In this document: positions 42,601-54,060 of the stretch, in pieces
Position numbering within the stretch: position 1 is the stretch's first letter
Layout: the number at the start of each line of letters is the position of its first letter
DNA from: Branchiostoma belcheri
Lineage: Eukaryota; Chordata; Leptocardii; Amphioxiformes; Branchiostomatidae
Direction of reading: 5' to 3'
NCBI RefSeq assembly: GCF_001625305.1
Contig: NW_017804409.1
Span: 1,456,748-1,520,747, forward strand
Length of the DNA: 64,000 nt
The notes under the pieces: generated by a model
Database searches by the model: none
The model's input: the letters and a program-made list of their open reading frames with translations, nothing else
What the model was told of the DNA's origin: nothing
Translations under genes and position numbers: made by a program

Positions 42601-43343
42601 CTCCACGATATAATTTCCACAAACAATCCACAAGGTTTGACATACAAAACTAGACAGCTTCTGTTCGTTCAAAGCGGATGATAGCAAGATTTGTGTCCGT
42701 TTCAAGGTTCCAGTGGCCTCTGAAGATCCAATGCAAAGTAATCTTCGCTTTATAGATACGTATTAGAGTCTGATTTCCTTCTAGGGCCAACTTCCTGTAA
42801 TTCGGACGAATGCCGCACTGCTTCTAGTGGCGCTGCTTATAGCTTATGTTTACATAGCCGCTACGAGGTTGCCTCTCTGGGTAGCTGGTTTTAGGATGGC
42901 CGGCAAAAGAACGCGTTAAAAACTCCACAAAACGCAGTATCAAAAATCCCCCTGGCCAGAGGCCTGCACGGGAGTTTCGAGTATACTAGTACGTCAAGGC
43001 CTCTAGAACACTGTCGAACTCCCCCAACATGGTTGGGGGTAGATTGGGAGCAAGATCGGCTGTGGTTAGATGGTGTTTAGCAAGGTCGGCCTGTGTCTTA
43101 ACGTCACTACAGCATAGGGCTATTTACCGTTGAGTATGTAACCGCTTAACCTCTACGTGTTGTAGTACCAATGGGGATCGCAAGGTGGCGCGCTTGCCGT
43201 TGCGGGTCTGTTTTCCAGCCCAGATGTAAAATCCTGAACTGTTTTTACTAGCGCACTGTATAATACCCATAATCGTGTCACGATGCCTGTTATGAACAAG
43301 CAGGCTAATAACTTGAGATAACCATCCAACATAGAGCTAGATT
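42601..43343. other. Mostly unrecognised, with a family D scrap
   Basis: 42985-43090 carries ACATGGTTGGGGGTAGATTG and GGTCGGC, a family D fragment. The rest is unique-looking. Confidence 0.45.
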
Positions 43344-43982
43344 AGGCCATGTGGATTTGATTATATATGGATGACATCCTCTGGGAAACCCAAAACTGAT
43401 GAGAGCGTGCGAATAAAAAATAACGTTTTGCAAAAGGAAAGTTGCTTTCATTATCAAATCCACTGGGTCATGAAGGTTGAACAAATGGCACAGAGTATGG
43501 TACGGCGTATAATTTACTCCTCAAATTCATTTCTTTACTTTGTCGTCTTTTTCGTTTGATTTTGGCATTCTACGACATTGGCACTAAGGCCATGTTGATT
43601 TGATTATATGGATGACATCCGCGCGCGCATGAATTTTCGGCCGTTTCCAAAAAAAAAAGTTTCCAACCATACTGTAAATCGTACAAAACAGTTGCAAAAT
43701 GAGCAAAAATATACCATAAGTTACAAAAAAATAAGTAAAAACTATACCAATGTCGTAGAATGCCAAAATCAAACGAAAAAGACGAAATTGTAAGGAAATG
43801 AACTTGAAGATTAGATTATTCGCCAAACCATATTCTGTCCCATTTGTTCAACCCTCATGACCACGTAGATTTCATAATGAAAACAACTTTTTTTTTTGCA
43901 AAACTTTTTTTTTATTCGAACGCGCGCATCAGTTTTGGGGCTACCGGTGGATGTCATCCATATAATCAAATCAACATGGCCT
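43344..43982. mobile_element. Two family A elements fused
   Basis: A left half (43344-43586, TGATGAGAGCGTGCGAATAA arm) is followed at 43587 by a complete copy. That copy has tips GGCCATGTTGATTTGATTAT and ATCAAATCAACATGGCC, left arm CATCCGCGCGCGCATGAATT, core TACTGTAAATCGTACAAAAC and right arm CGAACGCGCGCATCAGTTTT. The second copy is the best reference for the family. Confidence 0.85.
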
Positions 43983-43983
43983 A

Positions 43984-44157
43984 ACTATTGATTGATATGT
44001 CTGACCGTTTCCAAAATCATATCCAGTTGCTTGAGTAACTACTTTTTGGCGCATTGTATTACCTGGATGTCTAACCTTCATCGACGATTTACAGTATAGT
44101 TGAAAACTTTCACGCGCGCGTGGATGTCATCCATATAACCAGATCAACATGGCCTTA
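43984..44157. mobile_element. Penelope-terminal piece and family A right end
   Basis: ATGTCTGACCGTTTCCAAAA to GGATGTCTAACCTTCATCGA (43997-44088) matches the terminal arms at 14140-14400. It is followed by GAAAACTTTCACGCGCGCGT and the A tip AACATGGCC. Confidence 0.6.
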
Positions 44158-44308
44158 CGCCGCACCACGAGGCCACAGAAAGCACCTCCTGTAGATGACA
44201 CGGGCTTTTACCCGCCATCATTTCTAAGAAAAGGCTGTTCTTAAGCCCCTTAAGCCCTCGCTAGTCGGGAGACTAAATACGTGACTGTACGTGTGTGTGA
44301 CTGGGGAT

Positions 44309-45060
44309 TTAAAGGCACCCAGTGCAGTTTTTAGGGCTTAAAACCCAAATTTTTCAGAGCCAATATTCTAGTCATTTATCTACATACTACTGTGGGGTCG
44401 TGTGGCGCAGTCGGTAGCGCGTTCGGCTCACACCCCAGAGGTCGCGGGTTCGAACCCTGCTCATGTCACCGATCTTGTGCCCTTGGGAAAGGCACTTTAC
44501 ACGACTTTCCTCACTTCACTCAGGTGAAATATATGAGTACCTAGCTTCGGTTAGGGACGTCCCTCGGATAGGACGTTAAATGGAGGTCCCGTGTTTGGGA
44601 GAGCCACACCCCATGCACGTTAAAGAACCCACCGCACTTATCGAAAAGAGTAGGGGACCTTCCCGGTGTGAGTGGTTCAAACCTTACAGTCCGGCCTTAC
44701 GCAGCTTGTACATGTGCGCACATGTACAAAACTGGTGTGTTACGCCTGAAGGCGGTTTACCGGTTATGCGAAACAAACAAAACCACACTATCCCAATGTA
44801 TATTTGGCCCTCATGGAGCAAAAATTCCCAAAATTCTAACGGAAAATGGTTACTGGAAGGGCCCTGGGCTAATTTTTAAGGTATGACCAAGAAAATAAAG
44901 GACTCATCTTGGGGACTGTTTCTGCATTTTTAAAAGCCAAAAGTACGAAATGCTGACTCAAATGTGCCAATGTGAAGCAGTGTGTGTCAATATCACAAAG
45001 ATTGCCTTATTCAGAATATTTCCAGTTTTGCTGCCCTGAAATCGCAATGGATGCCTTTAA
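44309..45060. mobile_element. Family E element split by a SINE
   Basis: The left part TTAAAGGCACCCAGTGCAGT runs to ATCTACATACTA (44390). The right part resumes ACCACACTATCCCAATGTAT at about 44780 and ends GAAATCGCAATGGATGCCTT then TAA. The intact sequence at 28523-28560 shows what was there before insertion. Confidence 0.82.
44391..44778 (+). mobile_element. tRNA-derived SINE, complete
   Basis: The head (about 44396-44470) has a box A-like TGGCGCAGTCGGTAGCGCG, an anticodon loop CTCACAC (CAC, valine type) and box B GGTTCGAACCC. The T-arm pairs well (GCGGG/CCTGC) but the acceptor stem does not, so it is a SINE promoter and not a tRNA gene. The body holds GCCCTTGGGAAAGGCACTTT, CTAGCTTCGGTTAGGGACGT and GCACGTTAAAGAACCCACC. 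The tail CTGGTGTGTTACGCCTGAAG then GCGGTTTACCGGTTATGCG matches the LINE 3' end at 32619-32665. Relatives: 24480, 30235, 63330. Confidence 0.82.
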
Positions 45061-45194
45061 AAACACATAGCCGAATATAGTCTCCCGAACACTAGCCATT
45101 TTGTTTGTTGGCTGTGCTTCATGTACATGTAGTAATGAGAGAAATATTTGTATAAATAATTGTATACACGGTAAGTTTCCCAGTTCTTGTCATT

Positions 45195-45303
45195 TAGAAA
45201 GAACAGAAAAAACATCTTCCTGATGAAACCAGGGTCAAGATACCATAGAAAGAACAGAAAAAAAAACATCTTCCTGATGAAACCAGGGTCAAGATACCAT
45301 AGA
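45195..45303. repeat. Tandem duplication, about 52-bp unit
   Basis: CATCTTCCTGATGAAACCAG and GGTCAAGATACCATAGAAAG occur twice in a row. Flanking 45061-45409 is otherwise unrecognised, apart from a family E-like scrap near 45375 (AGTTTTGCCGTCCTGGATTC). Confidence 0.85.
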
Positions 45304-45409
45304 AATCAATTTTACCAAAAGAAATTCTAAAGGCTCATAACATCTCATAGAAATAACATATTGACGAAAATTAAGTTTTGCCGTCCTGGATTCCTTTAAT
45401 AGAACTTAG

Positions 45410-45770
45410 GCCACAGCAAGTAATTTTTATGGATGACATTGAAAAAAAAAAACAAGAAATTTTGTTGCCTTCTGACAGTGGTCAACATGCCGAAAATGGG
45501 CAAAGACGTCTGTTGCCATGCCAGAAGGTGGATGGCAGACAACTATGAAGAGAGGAGACAAGTTAAGGCTATGGTTTAATGTTTTGTTTCTTACTTTGAT
45601 GCAGTGATATGTGATGCTGGCTGTGTACATGTGATGTTTGCACTGAATCAAAACCGTTTGTACAATGATTGAGCCAAAATTTTAAAATGTAGGAACCTTT
45701 TTTTTCACCCGCTCGCATTAGAGTTGGAATCTGCCGAGGATGTCATCCATAAAATTTACTTGCTGTGGCT
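45410..45770. mobile_element. Family B element, left arm shortened
   Basis: Tips GGCCACAGCAAGTAATTTTT and TTTACTTGCTGTGG. The left arm goes straight from ATGGATGACATTG into an A-run, lacking the CGCGCGCAT block. The core (GTCAACATGCCGAAAATGGG) and right arm (ACCCGCTCGCATTAGAGTTG) are present. Confidence 0.82.
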
Positions 45771-46079
45771 TTACTTAATGAGTCTATCAGGCTTTGGAAA
45801 AGATGTTTTCATATTTCGTCCCTCCAAAGCAGTGATCCTTTCAAAAGTGAACTTTATTGCAAACTGGTTGGTCCACTCATTGACGTACATAATGAAAGCT
45901 ATATTATCAGAAGACGACAGTTCCTGAAGCTACAATGTACTTAACGTTATGGAGCCTAAAAGGCCTCGCGAGGTACTCATTATTACAGGCCGCATTAATG
46001 GAAGGATGTATTCAACGTTGACATGAAGCTGCGTCATTATCCACGGCAGCAGGATGGGCAATTTGCAACCTTTTCTTAC
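45771..46079. other. No feature recognised
   Basis: Unique-looking sequence. Confidence 0.45.
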
Positions 46080-46475
46080 AAGCTAGGGCAACACCAATTT
46101 AATTTGTTGTTTCTCGGATTTTTTCAGGAAAAAATATGAAGCGACAGGGCGAAATAAAAAAAAAAAACAGGCCAAGGCACCCTATGATAGCCTGAAATGT
46201 TACAATATGAGCCATAAAGTGAACATACCAGGCTGGTTTATAATTCAAACAATAGATTTTGAACTTAAAATGAAACAAAATTGCATTGTTGCGTTGAAAA
46301 ACTTTAACAACTAGGGAGAGAAGAAAAAGGACTTTCTTCAACCGTTGGGGCCAAATTATGTCTTTCATTGAGCATTTTGCAGTTGATTTAGAACAAAAAG
46401 TTTTTTTTTGCAAATCAGAAAAAAATGGACAGGGCGAATCCGAGAAACAACAAATTGAATTGGTGTGGCCTAATG
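46080..46475. mobile_element. Family F inverted-repeat element
   Basis: CACCAATTTAATTTGTTGTT (left) mirrors AACAACAAATTGAATTGGTG (right), extending through TCTCGGA/TCCGAGA and GACAGGGCGAA on both arms, each next to an A-run. About 395 bp, non-coding. The only copy seen here. Confidence 0.78.
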
Positions 46476-46484
46476 AACCATTAC

Positions 46485-46855
46485 TTTCAGAGAAGGCCAT
46501 CCGCGCGCGCATAAATTTTCGTCCGTTTCCAATTAATAAAACGTTTTCAACCATACTGTAAATCGTACAAAGCAGCTGTAAAATGAGCAAATCTATGCTG
46601 TAAATTACAAAAAAATGATACGTCGGAGAATGCCAAAATCAATTCCAAAAGAAAAGAAGAAAATGTGAAAAAATGAAAATTAAGAGTCCATTATTCGCCA
46701 TACCATATTCGTGTGCTTAGTCACTTGCTCAACCTTCATGACCGCGTAGACTTCATAATGAAGGCAACTTTTTGCCAAACAGTTTTTTATTCGCACGCTC
46801 ACATCAGTTTTGTGGTTCCCAGAGGATGTCATCCATATAATCAAATCAACAGGGT
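46485..46855. mobile_element. Family A element, left tip replaced
   Basis: The left arm GCCATCCGCGCGCGCATAAA abuts family F. Core GCCAAAATCAATTCCAAAAG; right arm ATTCGCACGCTCACATCAGT and GGATGTCATCCATATAATCA. The right tip ends AATCAACAGGG. Confidence 0.75.
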
Positions 46856-47018
46856 GGTGTCATACGAATGCTCTCACGAAGTGATTGACTTCTTCCTAAA
46901 TTGAAGTTAAAGCGCCGGGGGTTCGAGTATATTGCCATCGTGTGATAGGTTGTCGTGCCTGTCGAATACAAAATGCCGGTTGCTAGGTAGAAAAATACCA
47001 CGGTAATTAACTTGAACA

Positions 47019-47545
47019 TTGAAGCGTAGAGGGGATGTTAAATTGTTCATGGAATGCCTGAAAGCTGCAGCAGCTCAATTATTCTTCTGCCAAAGTGATG
47101 AGTTCCAAGATGTGTTGGCTTATGTAGTAATGTTACACAGCCTCTATGAGAGACGTGAAAACTTTTGCCGAGAGTTCGGGAAAAAACTGTGCAAATCAAC
47201 TCTCTATCACCACTGGCTCTCTCAGACAAGAGGCGAAGTAACAGGGAAGTTAACAAGGCAAAAAAACAAATTCGACCCTATTCTAGCACGTACGAAGCGC
47301 TACTCCAAGAGCCCCTTGCCCTATATAGTAAAACTACTAAATGAGTTATAAACGTAAAGGATTACTGTATTGTCTTTTATCATGTACATATGTAGAGATT
47401 GAAATTAAATTTTATGTATAAATGGCTAACTAAAATGATATTTTAAAGTTTTTAAGGTGGGCACTGATGTAATGAAACATGCAATTCAGCCTCCGGGCTG
47501 CAAAATGTTTTTAATCAATAAACCAGTCATCATCATTCATCCCAT
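47019..47545 (+). pseudogene. LINE 3' terminus (probable)
   Basis: The frame ending at 47351 finishes RYSKSPLPYIVKLLNEL, resembling the 'RYxxSPIPYxxxLLN' end seen in many LINE ORF2 proteins. The 5' half of the frame is not recognised and may be frameshifted. The UTR ends with a hairpin CAGCCTCCGGGCTG, AATCAATAAACCAGTC and an ATC/ATT tail (47490-47545), which supports a LINE 3' end. Confidence 0.5.
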
Positions 47546-47604
47546 GGCAATTGAAGTGTTATGCTGAATTGCAGTATTGCAGAAGATGTAGTAAAGTTGT
47601 AGTT

Positions 47605-48353
47605 AAGCCCCTGTCGCACCTAACCGACTATGGCCTCCCGAACACTACCGAAATCTTCCCAACTATGGTTAGGAGTAGGTAGGTCGGGAGCACGATCGGC
47701 TGTAGTTGGCTGTGGTTTGGGCGAGGTCGGTTGCTGTTCGGCTGCGCCAGCTGAATGTTTTAAAATGCTTAAAGGCATCCAATGCGATTTCAGGGTAGCA
47801 AAATTGAAAATATGCTGAAAAGGCTTCACATAAGCACATTTGAGTAAATGTTTCATACTTTGAGCTTTTCGAACTGCAGAAACAAGGGCAAAGATGAGTC
47901 TTTTATTTTCTGGGCGATACCCTAAAATTCAGCCAAGGGCCCTTCCAGTAACCACTTTCCGTCAGACTTTTGGGTATTTTTGCTCCATGAGGGTCATGAT
48001 ACATTGGGACAGTGTGGTTTCAACTCAGTATGTAGATATATGACTAGAATATTGGCTTTGAGAAATGATTGGCTTGTGGCTAGCTAGTATTTGGGAGTAG
48101 GTCAACAGTGTTCGGGCGTCAAATTTGACTCAAAATTTTAGCCTGGGTGCCATATGCATTCGATCGGTAACGGCAACCCCGATAGAAATCGGATGACACC
48201 CAGGCTACGAGTACTCAAATTTGACAGGTAGTCCTGGCCTAAATTTCATCAGATTGCTTCCGATCTTCAGCCGACCTTGGTTGAGTTGAACTTCAGCTAC
48301 GCTTGGTGTTGAGGGGCAAGGTCGGGGAAGGTACTGAATGAGTGACAGGGGCT
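47605..48353. mobile_element. Family D element split by family E
   Basis: Tips GCCCCTGTCGCACCTAACCG and GAGTGACAGGGGCTTT. The interior breaks at AATGTTTTAAAATGCTT (47767), carries an inverted family E element (47764-48062, GGCATCCAATGCGATTTCAG first), and resumes TTGGCTTGTGGCTAGC. A hairpin AGCCTGGGTGCCAT ... ATGACACCCAGGCT sits at 48141-48206 as a further small insertion. Confidence 0.75.
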
Positions 48354-48439
48354 TTATATACTGGTTACATGGGAATAAACTCTTTACAGCACGGCTTCAT
48401 AACGTTTCGCCTGCCCTGAAAACGCCCACATGAGAGTTA

Positions 48440-48655
48440 AATGCATCTAGTGCGATTTCAGAGCAGCAAAACTGGAAACATTCTAAATAAGGCAATCTTT
48501 GAGATATTGACACATACTGCTTCACATCAGCACATTCAAATCAGCATTTCATACTTAAGGCATTTAAAACTACAGAAACAAGCCCCAATATAAGTCCTTT
48601 ATTTTCTGGATGGTACCCTAAAAATCAGCCGAGGGGCCCTTCCAGTCTTACGAAG
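48440..48655. mobile_element. Family E element, one half
   Basis: GCATCTAGTGCGATTTCAGA to GAGGGGCCCTTCCAGTCTTA; the other half is missing. Confidence 0.65.
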
Positions 48656-49159
48656 CCAAAGATCAAGGTTAAATATGGGCCTCCTGGTGGCTGACCTTGG
48701 TACTGCAGCAGAACGTTTGAAGGAAAACAGATGTGCCGGTTAAAGACTTCCTCTAACACAAAACACGTGTGGTCAGGCAGCGCGCCTACCAGATTTGATT
48801 GATGATGTTCTCCCTCGGGAATAGACTACATGTACTGAATTGACAGCCTGACCTATTTTAGGACAAAAACCTGTGTTATTTTGTTCTGTACTGACTGTAG
48901 TGTAGTGTAAAAAACATTTACAAAAACTAATATATTTCATGGAGGTTTGAGATCTCCGAATTCTTGTCCAGACTGCGCTGGCCTATTATCAAACCTATCT
49001 GACCAAACGAAATCCGTAATCCAGTCTCACATGAACGATTTTGATGTAAAATGACGTTATAGAGTCGTAATGAGTAGGAGTAAGGATCGTCCATTTATCC
49101 CGCCTTACATCAAAAGGTGTAGTGACGACCAAAGATCACAAGGAATATATCAAATCGTA
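48656..49159. other. No feature recognised
   Basis: Unique-looking sequence. Confidence 0.45.
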
Positions 49160-49535
49160 AGGCCATGTCGATTTGATTGTATGGATGACATCCTCTGGTA
49201 ATCACGAAACTGATGCGAGCGTGCGAGTGAAAAAAAAATTGCCGATGATATACATGTATGATCATATGAAATGTACGTGGTCATGAAGGTTGAACAAATG
49301 ACTAAACACATAGAGTATGGTATGGCGAATGATAATAGAATTTGGTATTCTATGACTTAAGCATTATTTTCTAATATATCATTTTGGAATTTATGGCAAA
49401 TATTTGCTTATTTGCAGCTGCTTTGTACGGTTGACAAAACGTATTTTTACGTTTGATCCAAAACGTTTTTTTGAAACGGACAAAACTTCATGTGCACGCG
49501 GATGCCATTCATATAATCAAATCAACATGGCCTAA
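49160..49535. mobile_element. Family A element, complete
   Basis: Tips GGCCATGTCGATTTGATTGT and ATCAAATCAACATGGCC. Left arm CTGATGCGAGCGTGCGAGTG, right arm CATGTGCACGCGGATGCC. About 375 bp. Confidence 0.85.
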
Positions 49536-49589
49536 ATTCATAGCAGGCGTTGTCTCCAAGCTCTCGTGTTTAGACATGCGGAGTTGGTA

Positions 49590-51310
49590 CACATATTGGG
49601 AGCCCATCAAAGTAAATATATGGTTTGATGCAGTACCCTTAATCTTAAGGGTCAACTACCTTATGGTCTTTATAATTTTTGTTTGATTCATCGATTGTCC
49701 GTCCATCATAAAAGGCACATACCTTCAAAGCCAAGTAGAGTGGGTTTTTTTTCACATCGGTTGATGTACCCTTAATCTTAAGGGTCAACTACCGTGTGGT
49801 CTTTATAATATTTGTTTGATTGTCCGTCCATCATAAAGGGCACCTATCACCAAAGCCAAGTAGAGCGCTAGCTTCTTTATCCACATCGTTTGATGTACCC
49901 TTAATCTTAAGGGTCAACTACCGCATGGTCTTTATAATATTTGTTTGATTGTCCGTCCATCATAAAGGGAACCTATCACCAAAGCCAAGTAGAGCGCTAG
50001 CTTCTTTATCCACATCGTTTGATGTACCCTTAATCTTAAGGGTCAACTACCGCATGGTCTTTATAATTTTTATTTGATTGTCTGTCTATCATAAAGGGCA
50101 CCTACCATCAAAGCCAAGTAGAGCGCTTTTTTCACATCGTTTGATGTACCCTTAATCTTAAGGGTCAACTACCGATGGTCTTTTTAATTTTTGTTTGATT
50201 GTCTTTCCATCATAAAAGGCACCTACCACCAAAACCAAGTAAAGTATTTTTACACCGTTTGGTAAACCCTTAATTTTAAGGGTCAACTACCACATGGTCT
50301 TCCCTATTTTTTTTTATTTTTCTACATAAAGGCCACCTACCATCAAACCATGTAAAGTACACCATTTTTACACCATTTGGTGTACCCTTAATCTTAAGAT
50401 CTAAAACTGACTGAGTAATCTTCTTAAGGTTCAGCTATCTCATGGTCTTTCCTGTTTTTGTTTGATTGACCTTCCTTCATTAAGGTCACCTACCGCCAAA
50501 ACTAAGAGTGCTTTTTTACACGTGGTCCATCCTTAATCTTTTAAGAAAAGGCTCTGAGACTGACTGACAGAGTAATCTTCTTAAGGTTTAGCTACTCCAA
50601 AATACTTTGTTTGATTGTCCTTCCTTCATAAAGACCATCTACTGTCAAAGCCAAGTAGAGTGTTTTCACACTGGTTGGTAAACCCTTAATCTTATGGGTT
50701 TGAGACTGATTGACAGCATAATCTTCTTAAGGTTCAGCTACCTCATGGTCTTTCCTGTTTTGTTTGATTGTCCCTCCTTAGCCTTTATAAAGGTCATATA
50801 CCATTTAAACCAAGTAAAATGTTTTTACACCGTTCGGTATAACCTTAATCTTTTAAGAAAAGGCATTGAGACTGACCGACAGAGTAATCTTCTTAATGTT
50901 TAGCTACCTCATAGTCTTTAATATTTTTGTTTGATTGTCCTTCCATTAAAAAGGGCACTTCCCAGGCAGAGATGGTTCGCTGATCAGGCGCCCATCAAGG
51001 CCAAGTAGAGTAGCTTGAGTACCCTTAATCTTAAAGGTCAACTGCCACATGGTCTTTCCTGTTTCTGTTTGATTGTTCTTCCATCATAAAGGTCACCTAC
51101 CATCAAAGCCAAGTAGAGTGATTTATATTATCGTTTGGTAAAACCCTTAATCTTAAGGGTCTGAGACTGACTGACAGTGTAATCCTGTTAGGTTCAGCTA
51201 CCTCATGGTCTTCAGTTTTTTGTTTGCTTGTTCTTTCATCCCAAAAGGGAACCTCCCTTGCAGAGATGGTACGCTGATCTGGCGTCCATCAAGGCCAAGT
51301 AGAGTAATCG
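49590..51310. repeat. Tandem array, unit about 120-150 bp
   Basis: CCCTTAATCTTAAGGGTCAA recurs at 49636, 49769, 49898, 50027, 50149, 50267 and 50385, then in longer diverged units to 51280. Each unit has a CATGGTCTTT block, GTTTGATTGTCCGTCCATCA and AAAGCCAAGTAGAG. Later units gain GACTGACTGACAGAGTAATC. About 12 copies. CCCTTAATCTTAAGGG is itself a palindrome. Confidence 0.9.
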
Positions 51311-51321
51311 TTTGATGTACC

Positions 51322-51690
51322 TTAAAAGCACCCAATGCAATTTAAGGGCGGCAAAATTTCAGTCATTTTTCTAGTCATTCTTTAGTAATTTGAATCTTTT
51401 CCATAGCATACTGATATCTGAGAGACAAAAAACGTGATCTAGCTGACAAAAATGGTTGCTTGTTTTGTATCGTGGCCTGATTCAGAATCTAGATATCTAT
51501 GGGTGGTACCCAAGAGACGTCTCACGTTGCTTGTTTCTGGGATATTTCAAATGCTTCACGTAGGAAATGTTCACAAAAAATTGCCAAGAAATGTCTGTAA
51601 ATGTCAATATCAGACAGATTTTCTAAGCCAGAATATTTTTGTTTTGACGTGCTTCATATGGTCTTTGCTATTTTTGCTTGGTTGTCCTTC
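51322..51690. mobile_element. Family E element, right end lost
   Basis: Starts TTAAAAGCACCCAATGCAAT; interior GGGTGGTACCCAAGAGACGT and CAGCCAGAATATTTTTGTTT as in 28780 and 63735. Confidence 0.65.
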
Positions 51691-51697
51691 CATAACT

Positions 51698-52012
51698 CCA
51701 AAACGTTGCCCACATGGCTGGTCTTGGGACACTGTCAAAAGCCTTCCCCAAATCCCAGAAGACAAAGAGGAGAGGCCGCCGCTGTTCACGGGATTTCTCC
51801 TGGAGCAGGCGAGCGCAGAAAATCATGTCAGTAGTGCCACAAGATAGTCGGAAACCGCTTTGACATTTGTGACTCTGGAAGGACTTCCTCAGCGACAATA
51901 AGGAGCCTGTCAAGCAGGATACGAGCAAAGATCTTCCCAGCGATGCTAAGGAGGGATATGCCGCGGTAGTTTCCACAGACTGGGCGGTCGCCCTTCTTAA
52001 AGATAGTGATTA
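51698..52012 (-). pseudogene. LINE RT fragment, same family as 391-2919
   Basis: On the minus strand it covers the RT fingers-to-palm part: GDRPVCGNYRGISLLSIAGK, then after a frame change CGTTDMIFCARLLQEKSREQ and FVFWDLGKAFDSVPR. GFRLSCGTTDM replaces the usual GFRPSRGTTDM. It is close in sequence to 1085-1380. Only about 315 bp remain, with both ends missing. Confidence 0.85.
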
Positions 52013-52409
52013 GCTACCGACCGAGTTTTTAAAGACTGAAACCGGAAACACAACATTAATTTTCCTGGGCCTTATCTCTTTATCCCCTGAGATTAAATAC
52101 GAGGTGGTTAAGGATAATCTCTATCTTATTTGTGTACGTGTTGATTACTAGTAATTGCAATTATAGTGTTCATTTTCACAACGTAATTGTCTATCTATAT
52201 TAGGTAAACTGTCCGAAGCTTGTCATAAAATGAAATAACGTCGATGGATTTGGGTGTGTACATGTTATCAAACAAAGCTTATTCAGAAGAGACCTGATTT
52301 TTTTCTCAAATTACCTATTGAATTGTGCCCGATCAATCATAAGTATTGTCCCCTGGTGAGATAAAAAATATACATGAATACACACGAGGCCTGGTTCGAA
52401 ATACTGGCT
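52013..52409. other. No feature recognised
   Basis: Unique-looking sequence. Confidence 0.45.
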
Positions 52410-52921
52410 GCATATGGACCTTGTTGTGTCCCAAACCGTGCCCGTCCCGTTCTGTGCCTGAGCGGGCACAGAACGGGCCACGGCCTGACTGTCCAGAACC
52501 GTGCCCGGAAGTGCTGTCAATCATAGAGATTGGCGGGAATCTCGCATAATTATTCACGCCCACGATCTCTTATATGATTAGATTACGTGAGATTTTGCGA
52601 GTCTGTATGTGCAGTATGTGCTTTCAAAACGCAGTGTTTCCCAACTTAGTCTTATGTTTGGTCGATATGAACTAAGATGATAATATACAGAGACTAGTTA
52701 ATACAAGAAAGAAGCTCGCTTGGAACACATGTTATGAGAACTGTTTTCAGTCCTCTAGCACGGAATGGGACCAGAACTGTGTGCGGTAAGGCACGGTTCT
52801 GGATAGTCCCCCGCGTGTCCCAGAATATAGATTTGCCCCAGGCACGGTTTGGGACACACGCCAAACCATGCCCAGGCACGGTTTGGGACAAGGCACGGTT
52901 TGAGACACAACAGACCTTGGT
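52410..52921. mobile_element. Family G inverted-repeat element
   Basis: GACCTTGTTGTGTCCCAAAC then CGTGCC (left) mirrors GGCACGGTTTGAGACACAAC (right). Inside are further CACGGTTTGGGACA copies and a hairpin CCCGTTCTGTGCC/GGGCACAGAACGGG. About 510 bp, non-coding. Confidence 0.75.
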
Positions 52922-52930
52922 TTAGGTAAA

Positions 52931-53500
52931 ATTTGGGCTGTACAGGCTGTGCGACGGCAGCTGGCTATATTACCACGGAACGACTTGCTACGCCTAACCC
53001 CTGAACATCTAACATTGTTTAAATCTATCTAATGACAATGCCCCTACTGTACTTGGTGACAGCGAGTTCCATTCTACTACTAGTACTACAGTTCCAGGAA
53101 AGAATGAGTTTTTTGAACACCTCAATCATTGGTTGATAGCTCTGGTACTTGAAGGCAATTTCTTGTTTTTTTTTTAGCTGGTATTGGGTACTTAGTAGTT
53201 GGTACATCAACCAATTTATTAGTCATTTTGTACATCATGCATGCTCTGGACATTTTCGCCTGTCTTCCAGTGATACCAAAGCTTTCTTTTCATTTCCGTG
53301 ACTAGGACCCCTTTCATAGCTGTTCATACAGATTCTTGCAGCTTGTTTCTGTACCCTTTCCCGTTTATCTTTGTCTTTCTTAAAGTTTGTATATGATCCC
53401 ATAATGTCGCGGTTAATAAATAGAAGTAATAAACAGCATGGCATCGTGTATTCATTACTTGTAGTCACACGTAAAGGTCTTCCCTTTGGCAAGGCGCCTT
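52931..53500 (-). pseudogene. CR1-like LINE C-terminus
   Basis: Minus frames read YTNFKKDKDKRERVQKQAAR, ICMNSYERGPS, ALVSLEDRRK and then, in another frame, KKKQEIAFKYQSYQP and SWNCSTSS. This is the 'WDPxT...VQRRAARFxxNxY...LxDRR...' end of CR1-like LINEs with frameshifts. The 3' part (53252-52950) matches 32974-32680. Confidence 0.7.
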
Positions 53501-53880
53501 TAGCAAATTCTTGTTATCTTGACAAGAGGTAGGCAGATTCTATTGACGTTTCTGACAGCTTGGTTCTGTAACCTTTCCCGTTTATCTTTGTCTTTCTTAA
53601 AGTTTGAATATGATCCCATAATTTCGCGGCATATTCTAGGTTTGGAAGTAATATACAACATGACATTGTCCCCTGTGTTGGTGGCGGCATTAATATAAGT
53701 TGAAAAAACTTGAGTGTGTCGTCACCACGTCTTGTGATTAGGTGTTGAAATAAAAAAAACAGCATGACATTGTGTATTCATCACTTGTAGTCACACGTAA
53801 AGGTCTCCCCTTTGGCAAGGCGCCTTTAGCAAATTCTTGTTATCTTGACAAGCGGTAGGCAGATTCTATTGACGTTTCTG
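53501..53880 (-). repeat. Duplicated LINE segment
   Basis: TCACACGTAAAGGTCTTCCC through GGTAGGCAGATTCTATTGAC occurs at 53464-53560 and again at 53791-53885. Between them, minus frame 53765-53514 has LPNLEYAAKLWDHIQTL, a second copy of the CR1-like segment upstream of VQKQAAR. A tandem duplication of about 327 bp within the LINE fragment. Confidence 0.7.
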
Positions 53881-54060
53881 ACATATGTGTACAGATAACA
53901 TCTGTGGCGTTCTGCTCGATACGTCAAACGCCTTGGTAAAATGTTAGGATGATGCCTTAAAAGGACGTGACGGATGCTTCAGAGGCTTGTCAAAAGAGGA
54001 ATATATATTCTTTTTTTATCTGATTGTAGTTGAAGGCACCTTCTTTTGTCGAATGAATGT

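Noticed and set aside
44396..44470. Possible tRNA-Val gene
   Set aside because: Boxes A and B and the T-arm are good, but the acceptor stem does not pair, and the sequence continues into a SINE body found at other loci.
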